Shown: positions 8,669-15,186 of the stretch, piece after piece
How the letters are laid out: each line of letters opens with the position of its first letter
How positions within the stretch are numbered: the stretch's first letter is position 1
The notes under the pieces: model-generated
Seen by the model: only the letters and a program-made list of their open reading frames with translations
What the model was told of the DNA's origin: nothing
The model's database searches: none
Position numbers and translations under genes: made by a program
Source of the DNA: Lyngbya sp. PCC 8106
GTDB taxonomy: Bacteria > Cyanobacteriota > Cyanobacteriia > Cyanobacteriales > Microcoleaceae
Assembly (NCBI RefSeq): GCF_000169095.1
Contig: NZ_AAVU01000063.1
Coordinates: forward strand, 1-29,463
Reading direction: 5' to 3'
Length of the DNA stretch: 29,463 bases

Positions 8669-9586
8669 CTAATATTTAAAATTACGCCGTCCTTGATAAC
8701 CCGATAAATCAGCCAATTTTTCCAGTGATGCAGTACCGGGATAGAATTGACCGTCAATTTCCCAAGTCGGATATCCTGTTATTCCTGCTTCTTTACAAAG
8801 CTGGGGTCGAGGATTTTTACCTTTAGGATCGCATTCTACATAATCGATCATAGCAAATGCTTCTTTACCAAAAAGCTGTTTTTGGTCTTGGCAGTGCGGA
8901 CACCAGTAGGCACCGTATTCTTTGGCGTTGAGTTGTTGGAGATGACGAGCGAGAGCAAGTTCAGCCGGCCCCGAAGTTGTGGTAATCTCACCGGATTTTG
9001 AGGGATTTTCCGTTGTCACAACCTTTATGTCAGCGTTGATACTACCATAAAGACCCAAAGCCCCAATCAGTGTCACCATACCAATCGTTAGACCTGTGAG
9101 TAACAGTTGTCCGACATCTTCCCAGTCGTGACCCCAAATACTGAGAACAAACAAACTGACCGCAAACAACGCCGAAGCCACACAGTAGGGACAGAACTCT
9201 CCAATCTCGACAACCATAATATTCATCAGGTAGCCGCTAAACACGACCATCGCCGTACTCAGAGCAAACATCAGCAGTCGAGTTTGTTCTTCGAGATTAG
9301 CTCGTAGAGATTTTTGAGAGTGAGAGTCAACCAGCAACGGGGCAATGGCAATCACCCCCATACTCAGATAAGCAAGCAAACCAAACAGAGTCAGCGGTAA
9401 ACCAAAAACACTGGCATAAGGGCTATTTAGCACTTGGTTACACCCGTCTGTCGGGCAAGCCGCAGAACCGCCCGTGAGTTTGACCCAAGTTAGATAGGTT
9501 GTCTCGACAACACCGATACTGGCAATAGCAGCCGTGATCGGGCGAGACCAACGATGAATCCAAGGATTAGAACGTTTGGCAATCAT
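8669..9586 (-). CDS. VKOR-thioredoxin fusion, disulfide-bond-forming membrane protein
   Basis: 305 residues from the ATG at 9586 (a GTG immediately before gives one more; neither has a clear ribosome binding site). The N-terminal half is a bacterial vitamin K epoxide reductase domain with four or five membrane helices. It has the paired loop cysteines (ACPTDGC, residues 44 and 49), the conserved Ser of LNSPYAS and the quinone-side CPYC motif (132-135). The C-terminal third (about 205-305) is a lumenal/periplasmic thioredoxin-like domain with WCPHC (229-232), two further cysteines (252, 264) and a YPTWEI cis-proline loop. In this family electrons pass from substrate cysteines through the thioredoxin part to CxxC and then to quinone. 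The plant chloroplast homologue is LTO1, needed for photosystem assembly. All redox cysteines are present, so it should be active. Confidence 0.93.
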   Translation of the reverse strand: MIAKRSNPWIHRWSRPITAAIASIGVVETTYLTWVKLTGGSAACPTDGCNQVLNSPYASVFGLPLTLFGLLAYLSMGVIAIAPLLVDSHSQKSLRANLEEQTRLLMFALSTAMVVFSGYLMNIMVVEIGEFCPYCVASALFAVSLFVLSIWGHDWEDVGQLLLTGLTIGMVTLIGALGLYGSINADIKVVTTENPSKSGEITTTSGPAELALARHLQQLNAKEYGAYWCPHCQDQKQLFGKEAFAMIDYVECDPKGKNPRPQLCKEAGITGYPTWEIDGQFYPGTASLEKLADLSGYQGRRNFKY

Positions 9587-9628
9587 CACTTAATTTCAGC
9601 TAAAAGAGGACTATCAATTTTAGATCTT

Positions 9629-9831
9629 ATTGACACTCCCAGTCGTAAACAACGGGGATTCTTCGTTCTACGACTCGACTTGCTGAGACAGGATTCCTCC
9701 TATCACAGTAGAGGTTGAATCTCCCGAAGCGTTCGGATCTAAGATCCAAGTTCCGGTATGCCCTACCGTACTCAAGGTCGGGAATCGACTTGCCCGCACG
9801 CACTTGAGGTCACCTCAAGTGAACGGGCAAG
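9629..9831 (-). ncRNA. Candidate omega RNA (reRNA) at the tnpB 3' end
   Basis: TnpB nucleases use a guide RNA transcribed from the element's right end, overlapping the tnpB 3' end. Here a run of hairpins fits: a long interrupted stem spanning the stop codon (9789-9831, 8 bp plus 10 bp), then CGGTA/TACCG (9754-9768), GGATCT/AGATCC (9735-9747) and CCGAA/TTCGG (9724-9736, sharing two bases with the last). Beyond these lies the terminal palindrome. The guide segment would be the flanking DNA below about 9629. The exact ends cannot be set from sequence alone. Confidence 0.5.
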
Positions 9832-11008
9832 CAGAATTTAGAATATTAATTGCGGCGTTATGATCTCTATCTAACTCACATCCACACTGGCAAACGTGAG
9901 TTCGAGTTGATAGAGATTTTTTAACGATTGTTCCACAACTTGAGCAATTTTGAGAAGTATAAGCAGGATTGACGGCAACCGTTACCCTACCAAATTTATT
10001 CCCAAAATACTCCAACCATTTTCTAAATTGATACCAACCCGCATCATTAATCGACTTGGCAAGACAATGGTTTTTTACTAAGTTTTTAATCCTTAAATCT
10101 TCGTAGGCGACCAAATCGTTAGATTGGATTACGCAACGCGCTATTTTCTTGGCGTGTTCTTCACGTTGCCTACTTATTTTAAGGTGTACTTTGCCTAGTC
10201 GTTTAATGGCTTTTAATCGGTTGGCACTGCCAATATTTTTTCGAGAAACACGTCGTTGATAAAAACTTAATTGTTTCTCACTTTTTCTGTAGAAACGGGG
10301 ATTGGGTTCAGTATTGTTATTGCTATCAGTGTAGAACTCTTTTAGTCCTACATCTAACCCAATTGTTTTCCCTGTTGGTTTTGTTTCTATCTTCACATCA
10401 ACTTGGATGCAAAATTGAACATAATAACCATCTGCCCTTCTAACCAGTCTTACCCGTTTAATCCGCTCGACGGGATAGAATGCCAAATCCCAAGTTCCGA
10501 CAAGCTTGAGTTTTCCAATCCCCTTTTTATCGGTGAACTCGATCTGCTTGGGGTCTAGAAGTTTCCAGCCACTCTGTTTATACTCAACAGAACGACTGTT
10601 TTTCTTGAATCTTGGATAACCTTTCTTACCAGGAATTTTCTCTCTTGGTGCGCGTTCCTTCTCTTGGTCAGCATTCCCTGGGCGATTAAAAATCGCCGGG
10701 GTCTGACCGCTCGCTCCTTGAGAAGGAGCAGGGTCGCACCGCTTTTTACAGTTATCGAAAAACCTAGCAATAGCTGACCAACACCGTTCTACAGATGCTT
10801 GACAAGCGTGGGAGTTTAAATCCTTAACAAAAGGGTACATGGCTCGGAGTTCGGTGTTGTAGCGATACAACTCTTTTCTTCCGAGTCCACGATTATCGAT
10901 CCAATACCGCAAACATGAATTCCGAACAAATTGAGCGGTTCGGATAGCTTCATCGATTGCCTTGTATTGATATGGCTTCCCTTTTACCTTGAATTCGTAA
11001 ACGATCAT
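9815..11008 (-). CDS. tnpB: TnpB, RNA-guided nuclease of IS605/IS1341 family, with repeat-derived insertion
   Basis: 397 residues starting at the ATG at 11008. The N-terminal region (RNSCLRYWIDNRG) is typical of TnpB. The RuvC-like active site is complete: Asp219 (TIGLDVG), Glu303 (VAYEDLRI) and the Asp of ELDRDHNAA (380/382). The zinc ribbon is present (NCSSC 355-358, then CQCGC 373-377). Family members pass directly from the FFDNCKKR helix to PGKKGYPRFKK, but here about 34 residues (90-123, DPAPSQ...NADQEKERAPRE) intervene. They are encoded by 10640-10742, which consists of two nested copies of a small dispersed repeat also found at 14545-14673. The frame is kept, so the protein may still be made and active. 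TnpB proteins cut DNA next to the element's target motif, guided by the right-end RNA. No tnpA is nearby. Confidence 0.9.
   Translation of the reverse strand: MIVYEFKVKGKPYQYKAIDEAIRTAQFVRNSCLRYWIDNRGLGRKELYRYNTELRAMYPFVKDLNSHACQASVERCWSAIARFFDNCKKRCDPAPSQGASGQTPAIFNRPGNADQEKERAPREKIPGKKGYPRFKKNSRSVEYKQSGWKLLDPKQIEFTDKKGIGKLKLVGTWDLAFYPVERIKRVRLVRRADGYYVQFCIQVDVKIETKPTGKTIGLDVGLKEFYTDSNNNTEPNPRFYRKSEKQLSFYQRRVSRKNIGSANRLKAIKRLGKVHLKISRQREEHAKKIARCVIQSNDLVAYEDLRIKNLVKNHCLAKSINDAGWYQFRKWLEYFGNKFGRVTVAVNPAYTSQNCSSCGTIVKKSLSTRTHVCQCGCELDRDHNAAINILNSACPFT
10640..10742 (-). repeat. Two nested small dispersed repeats inside tnpB
   Basis: The outer copy is bounded by GCGGTGCGACC (minus strand, from 10742) and GCGCACCAAGAGA (to 10640), with its own hairpin GCTCCTT GAG AAGGAGC (10713-10729). 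A second complete copy (10660-10710) sits in its arm: GCGGTCAGACC ... GCTGACCAAGAGA, with hairpin GGCGATT AAA AATCGCC (10681-10697). The arm bases differ between copies, but each pairs with its partner. Each unit is about 51 bases, so both insertions keep the tnpB reading frame. Confidence 0.75.
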
Positions 11009-11245
11009 TGACGCTAGCTTGTCTGGCGTAGATCAACAATATATCACCCGTAGCTCAGTTTGTGTGCATCGACTTGAGTTAACCGTCGTTAACGACGGGG
11101 CTTGTACCCGCTTTCCTTAGTCATTTTGAACTGAGATTTGAGAAGCTAATTCTTGAGAATTGACTAAAATCCTCTGATTGTCTCTAGGATTGAAACCGAA
11201 AAACACAGATTTTCATTGAGAGATTGTCCTAGCCCCAGTGGAAAC

Positions 11246-12094
11246 TCAGACTTTTTGTTTGTCTACCTGCCAATTTTCCGGGTCTGGAGAAGCCGATAAA
11301 CTGCGCTGCATAACTTCCACAAATTGCCGCACTCGACTGGGGTCAATCGGTTGGTCAATCCGTCCGTGTCGCTTCAGAGAACTTGAAACAATCACACCAT
11401 CTGCGGCTTGAATCAACTTCGGAATATTTTCCCAACTGGCACCACTGCCAATAAATAGCGGAGTCTGACCTGCGGCTTTGCGGGCTAATTCTAAATCCTC
11501 CCAACTTGGCGGACTTCCCGTAGACACACCTGAGAGAATCACCCCATCCGCTAAAGCCCGTTCAATCGTTTCTTTGACCACTGAACTTAAATGAGCTAAA
11601 CCCAAAGGAGTGGCGTGTTTAACCAAAACATCCGCTAAAATTTTGATATCACTCCCGAGTTCTCGTCGATAGCGAAGCAGGCGATGGGCATTGCCTTCGA
11701 TCAGTCCTTGATCAGTTGCCATCACTCCATTGAGGACATTAACACGAATAAACTGCGCTCCGACACAGGAGGCTATAGCCATCGCACTTTCCGCATCATT
11801 GCGTAAGACATTAATGCCTATTGGGACTGTGACCAAGCTCATCAACCGATGTACAATCAGCGTCATTGCACTGACAATCGCCGGATTGACCTGATCTTTG
11901 GCAAAGGGAGCATCAAAAAAGTTCTCCACAATAATACCGTTAACACCGCCAGAGGCTAGAGCAGTCGCCTCCTGTTCGGCTCGATCCATCACAGTTTTGA
12001 GATTACCTCCCCAGCGGGGAGAGGTCGGCAGCGGTAGTAAATGTACGACACCAATAATCGGATTGGATGTTTGAAAAATTTCCTTTAAGTCCAC
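11246..12094 (-). CDS. btpA: BtpA, photosystem I biogenesis protein
   Basis: 282 residues, matching the BtpA family across its whole length: IGVVHLLPLPTSPRWGG near the start, then AEQEATALASGGVNGIIVENFFDAPF, PIGINVLRNDAESAMAIA, GAQFIRVNVLNG and SDGVIVSS-like C-terminal barrel strands (here AADGVIVSSSLKRHG). The fold is a TIM barrel related to sugar/nucleotide-metabolising enzymes. In Synechocystis, BtpA is a peripheral thylakoid protein needed for stable photosystem I reaction-centre proteins, especially in the cold; its biochemical activity is not settled. The gene is divergent from the SGNH hydrolase gene, with a 186-bp shared upstream region. The tnpB element lies just downstream without entering it. 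Confidence 0.93.
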   Translation of the reverse strand: MDLKEIFQTSNPIIGVVHLLPLPTSPRWGGNLKTVMDRAEQEATALASGGVNGIIVENFFDAPFAKDQVNPAIVSAMTLIVHRLMSLVTVPIGINVLRNDAESAMAIASCVGAQFIRVNVLNGVMATDQGLIEGNAHRLLRYRRELGSDIKILADVLVKHATPLGLAHLSSVVKETIERALADGVILSGVSTGSPPSWEDLELARKAAGQTPLFIGSGASWENIPKLIQAADGVIVSSSLKRHGRIDQPIDPSRVRQFVEVMQRSLSASPDPENWQVDKQKV

Positions 12095-12267
12095 AGGGTT
12101 TACCTTATACCACCAAAATAGAATAGCCAGTTCCTAGTCATCAAAGTCAGGAGATAGGCTACAGTGGCAATTGAATAGACAACGGTTTGAGAAGGTATAT
12201 CATAAGATTTTATCGGTAACAGTGACACCATAACTAGGGTTCGTCAAAATTCAGAAGTGGGGAGTTC

Positions 12268-12273
12268 AGGAGG
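12268..12273 (+). promoter_or_regulatory. Strong ribosome binding site deciding the SGNH hydrolase start
   Basis: AGGAGG lies 7 bases before the GTG at 12281. An upstream in-frame GTG at 12257 has no such site and would put this sequence inside the gene. Confidence 0.8.
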
Positions 12274-12280
12274 CAGATTC

Positions 12281-13252
12281 GTGAAAATTGTCCTGATGAC
12301 TTTAGCGGTTGGGGTTGGATTGCTCATTCTAGCCGAAATTGGGTTAAGAGTCATGTTTGGTTTTGGTAATCCCTTAATTTATCAAGCGGATGAGGATATT
12401 GGCTATCTGTTAGTTCCTGATCAGAAAACGCGACGGTTTGGCAACCGCATCGAGATTAACCAGTATTCTATGCGAAGTTCCCCGATTACGACCGTTCCCG
12501 ACTCCACAACTTTACGCATTTTGTTATTGGGAGATTCGATTGTCAATGGGGGATGGTGGACTGATCAATCGGATATCATCTCGGAAATGCTCAGTCAACA
12601 ATTGACTCAAACCTTAGATAAACAGACTCCCGAACACCGGATAGAAGTTTTGAATATTGCGGCTAACTCCTGGGGGCCACCGAACCAACTCGCTTACTTA
12701 CGAAAATTTGGGACGTTTCAAGCGGCTTGTTTGGTTCTGATGATCAATACAGATGATTTATTTACTAAACCTCCTAACCCTAACCTGGTGGGGGTTGATC
12801 GCAACTATCCCGACCATCGACCGATTTTAGCCTTACAAGAACTCTTGAACCGTTTTCGTCCACCTCAACCCTCGTCTATGACTAATTCTGACTCTAATCA
12901 GCAACCCTCTGATCCTGTCAGCTATAATCTTCAAGCGATTGAGGAAATTAGAGACATTGCCACTCAACAGGAAATTCCTTTTTTATTAGCGATGACTCCT
13001 CTATTGCGGGAAATTGGCAGTCCTGGCCCCCGTGATTATGAAATTAAGGCTCGTCAGCGTTTAACTGAGTTGACTCAATCTCAAAAAATCTTTTATATCG
13101 ATTTTTTACCGCTTTTTAATTCAATAAATGAACCCAAATCTTTCTACCGAGATCATATACATTTGAGTGTTCAAGGCAATCAATTCGTTACCCAAAAATT
13201 GACTCAAACCTTACAAGAACAGATGAAAATATCAGTCAATTTTGATCAGTAA
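12281..13252 (+). CDS. Membrane-anchored SGNH/GDSL hydrolase-family protein
   Basis: 323 residues. The start is GTG at 12281 because of the perfect AGGAGG 7 bases upstream. Residues 3-25 form one hydrophobic helix (signal anchor), followed by the soluble catalytic domain. The SGNH blocks are visible: GDSIVNGGW with nucleophile Ser86, the NSWGPPNQ stretch of block II, Asn156 in LVLMINTDD, and DHIHLS with Asp291 and His294, completing a Ser-Asp-His triad. Members act on ester bonds of lipids, polysaccharide acetyl groups or peptidoglycan; the substrate cannot be read here. The anchor suggests the active domain faces the periplasm. A Pro/Ser/Asn-rich linker (about 193-213) is odd for the fold and probably a surface loop. 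It is divergent from btpA and convergent with the desaturase-like gene. Confidence 0.85.
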   Translation: MKIVLMTLAVGVGLLILAEIGLRVMFGFGNPLIYQADEDIGYLLVPDQKTRRFGNRIEINQYSMRSSPITTVPDSTTLRILLLGDSIVNGGWWTDQSDIISEMLSQQLTQTLDKQTPEHRIEVLNIAANSWGPPNQLAYLRKFGTFQAACLVLMINTDDLFTKPPNPNLVGVDRNYPDHRPILALQELLNRFRPPQPSSMTNSDSNQQPSDPVSYNLQAIEEIRDIATQQEIPFLLAMTPLLREIGSPGPRDYEIKARQRLTELTQSQKIFYIDFLPLFNSINEPKSFYRDHIHLSVQGNQFVTQKLTQTLQEQMKISVNFDQ

Positions 13253-13289
13253 ATCTTCCGAACAATATCAGCCAATTTTCAGCTTTAGT

Positions 13290-14111
13290 TTATATCTTCT
13301 GTGTTAATTTTTGCTCAACTTTTGTCATTAAGTCAAATGGAAAGCCTGCTTCTCGATATAAATAAGCTGGGATTTTCTCTTTGATTTCTTCATGTAACTG
13401 AGGTAGTTCACTCCAGTGTCTACCGCATTGAAGATGATGAGTAGTGTGGTAACCCAAATTACAGGTGAAAAAGTTATACCAGCGATTGGTAATGTTGTAG
13501 CTTGCTTGATATGGGTCTTGCTGATCTAATCCAGCGTGATGATCATAAGTTACATAAACAACCATAAATAACAAGATGACCATCGGAATAATAAATATAA
13601 TCAACGTATTAATCCAATTGATTGTGGAAAGTAAGCTTAAAATTAATGCTGTTAGCAACAGATTTTGAATCAGCTTGTTACGAGATTTATGATGCTTTTC
13701 CCCTACTTTTAATGCTGTAGGATAAGCCAGAAAGCCAACCTTTAAAGTATATTCCAGACGTGGCATTAATCTACCTTGGGAGGTTTTCCAAGCAGATTCA
13801 TCTCTAGATTGATCTAAATAGTTAAGATGATGCCCAAGGGTATGATGTAAAACCCAAGCTTCTCCAACAATTCCCGTGTGCAACCCCATGATAAGTTCGA
13901 TTAGACGATTAGCCCAGTCAACAGTAAAGAACTTGTAGTGTTGGTGATTATGGTTCCAACTACAAATCCATCCCTTAATGTTGAGGCTTAAGAGCATCCA
14001 GATGATCGGGAGCAACACAGAAGGGCTAAACAGAAAAATGACTAGATCGATCCCTAAAACTAGCAAAATAGTGGCGATAGGATAGCAATCAATTTTCTTT
14101 CTAACAAGCAT
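13290..14111 (-). CDS. Fatty acid desaturase-like membrane di-iron enzyme
   Basis: 273 residues, ATG at 14111. Hydrophobic segments lie at about 11-50 and 145-188. Three His clusters have the order and spacing of membrane desaturases and hydroxylases: NHNHQH (54-58), HHTLGHH (89-95) and GYHTTHH (222-226), with DHH at 190-192. These would bind the di-iron centre. The third cluster followed by LQCGRHWSELPQLHEEI resembles the end of acyl-lipid desaturases. The substrate, whether fatty acyl chain, carotenoid or other lipid, cannot be decided, and it is shorter than the DesA/DesC enzymes. It is convergent with the SGNH gene (37 bp apart). Its upstream region holds the CRISPR-like repeats. Confidence 0.85.
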   Translation of the reverse strand: MLVRKKIDCYPIATILLVLGIDLVIFLFSPSVLLPIIWMLLSLNIKGWICSWNHNHQHYKFFTVDWANRLIELIMGLHTGIVGEAWVLHHTLGHHLNYLDQSRDESAWKTSQGRLMPRLEYTLKVGFLAYPTALKVGEKHHKSRNKLIQNLLLTALILSLLSTINWINTLIIFIIPMVILLFMVVYVTYDHHAGLDQQDPYQASYNITNRWYNFFTCNLGYHTTHHLQCGRHWSELPQLHEEIKEKIPAYLYREAGFPFDLMTKVEQKLTQKI

Positions 14112-14158
14112 ATTTAAGGTAGGTAGTTGGACAAGCTTTAAGTTGCTTAATTCTACAG

Positions 14159-14272
14159 GTTTCCATTAATTCCACCATTCCTAAGAATAAGCGACCTGCC
14201 AACAACTATACCACCTTTCCTTGGGCGGGAAAAGTTGTTTTCATTAATTCCACTATTCGGAAGAATAGCGAC
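14159..14272. CRISPR. Two-repeat CRISPR-like relic
   Basis: The first repeat is 14159-14195 (37 bases), the second 14237-14272 (36 bases), with 41 bases of unrelated sequence between. Both begin GTTT, share CATTAATTCCAC, carry a small inverted repeat (ATTC..GAAT) and end in GCGAC; they differ at about five positions. Repeat length, internal dyad and spacer length fit a degenerate CRISPR mini-array, but there are only two repeats, no third copy and no cas gene in the window. A decayed mobile element is the alternative. Confidence 0.35.
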
Positions 14273-14516
14273 TTTAGATGGTCTTTCTAAATCTTATCGA
14301 AAGCATTGTGAAGTGAAAATTTAATCCGCGTAACAATTCCGCTTTAAAATTAATATGATCATCAAATCTTATTTCAGAAGTTTTGTATCAAAATTAAACT
14401 ATTCTGCATCAGAAACTAATCCCTAAATTTAAAAGCCTCACATCCTTTGTTGAGTTTTTTTTGATCAAACGGTAAACTTTTGGAAAATAATTCAAAGCTA
14501 TAGCGCTACTTGAATC

Positions 14517-14544
14517 GGGAATAGGGAACAGGGAATAGGGAACA
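14517..14544. repeat. Short tandem repeat, GGGAATA/GGGAACA alternating
   Basis: Four 7-base units alternate GGGAATA and GGGAACA, giving a 14-base period repeated twice. It abuts the first small dispersed repeat. This is a known type of short tandem repeat in filamentous cyanobacteria. Confidence 0.8.
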
Positions 14545-14599
14545 GCGGTGCGACTAGGCGCGATTCTCAATCCGCTCTGCGTAACGCGCACCAAGAGAG
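14545..14599 (+). repeat. Small dispersed repeat, copy A
   Basis: It begins GCGGTGCGAC and ends GCGCACCAAGAGAG, so the arms GGTGCG and CGCACC pair. The internal hairpin (about 14557-14575, GCG, a bulge, then GATT/AATC) is less perfect than in the other copies. It matches the outer repeat in tnpB (10640-10742, opposite strand) at both ends. Confidence 0.7.
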
Positions 14600-14618
14600 G
14601 GAACAGCAGACTATGAAA

Positions 14619-14673
14619 GCGGTGTGACCCTGCGGCTTTGTAAGCCGCCAAGGAATGCACACGCCTGAGAGGG
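14619..14673 (+). repeat. Small dispersed repeat, copy B
   Basis: It begins GCGGTGTGACCC and ends GCACACGCCTGAGAGGG. The internal hairpin is perfect (GCGGCTT TGT AAGCCGC, 14632-14648). The variable arm bases (GTGTG) are matched by CACAC on the other side, unlike the GTGCG/CGCAC of copy A. Confidence 0.7.
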
Positions 14674-14779
14674 TTTCAGAATTTAGAAATGTCCTAACCA
14701 ATTTGCGTAGTGCTATAACTCTAACATATTCCTATTTTCGGTAAAAAATAAATAGTATCGTTAATTTTTAGTTTCATAA

Positions 14780-15100
14780 TTAAAACTGTTGTAAAAACTC
14801 TAACAATTCTCTTTTAGAATAATCTTTATTATCATCAACAACAAACTCTTTATTTTCGTCTATACATTTAAAAAATCTAAAACGAAATACCCCGGTTAGA
14901 TACAAAGCTTCTCTGTAAAATGAAGTTAATTGGGCTAGATCATTAAACGCTTTCTCATAAAACTCTTTTATTGTTAAATCAGGCATTTTAAATTCGGATG
15001 TTAAATGGCTACTAAAAGGGATTATAGATGTACATTCCCAATCATCTAACGAAAAAACAATATTCCAATACGTTTCTGTTGAAGTTATTTTAATTTTCAT
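14780..15100 (-). CDS. Hypothetical protein, 106 residues
   Basis: ATG at 15100, no strong ribosome binding site. The protein is acidic and aromatic-rich (MKIKITSTETYWNIVFSLDD, FYREALYLTGVFRFRFFKC), with no signal peptide or membrane helix, and looks like a small soluble alpha/beta protein. I recognise no family. Base composition is AT-rich like the neighbouring repeat region. It lies on the same strand as, and downstream of, the REC-GGDEF-EAL gene (86-bp gap), so read-through is possible. Length and amino-acid usage favour a real gene. Confidence 0.55.
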   Translation of the reverse strand: MKIKITSTETYWNIVFSLDDWECTSIIPFSSHLTSEFKMPDLTIKEFYEKAFNDLAQLTSFYREALYLTGVFRFRFFKCIDENKEFVVDDNKDYSKRELLEFLQQF

Positions 15101-15186
15101 AATTTAATCAATCAAAACACTTTGCAGAATAGATCTTTAATTCATATCATGTCCGCGTCTGTCAAAACCCTCAAACTCAAGACACC

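Larger units (their letters stand above)
9629..11103 (-). mobile_element. IS605/IS1341-type element carrying only tnpB
   Basis: The element contains tnpB (9815-11008), a structured 3' region and matching subterminal palindromes at both ends. On the minus strand the left end has CCCCGTCGTTAACGACGG (11083-11100) and the right end a similar CCCCGTTGTTTACGAC (9643-9658), in the same orientation, as expected for the hairpin ends of the IS200/IS605 group. The right end finishes near GGGAGTGTCAA (minus strand, about 9629-9640), an end I know from cyanobacterial copies. No tnpA (Y1 transposase) is present in the window, so movement would need one in trans. Both boundaries are approximate, as no target duplication is expected. 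It is inserted between the VKOR gene and btpA without breaking either. Confidence 0.7.
14112..14779. other. 668-bp repeat-rich region without credible genes
   Basis: It contains, in order: two 36/37-base direct repeats (14159-14195, 14237-14272), an AT-rich stretch (about 14280-14516), a GGGAATA/GGGAACA tandem repeat (14517-14544) and two small dispersed repeats (14545-14599, 14619-14673). The one ORF seen (minus, 14409-14660) is made mostly of these repeats. Confidence 0.6.

Noticed and set aside
11118..11167. Inverted repeat TTAGTCA...TGACTAA with inner AATTC/GAATT beside the tnpB left end
   Set aside because: Considered as a btpA terminator or element end; no T run follows and it lies outside the terminal palindrome, so no role could be supported.
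12003..12024. Inverted repeat ACCTCCCC...GGGGAGAGGT
   Set aside because: It lies in the btpA codons for the conserved PLPTSPRWGG segment, so protein constraint explains it.
14409..14660. Minus-strand ORF of 83 codons
   Set aside because: Its first half is the translation of the small dispersed repeats and the 7-mer tandem run, so it is a repeat artefact.
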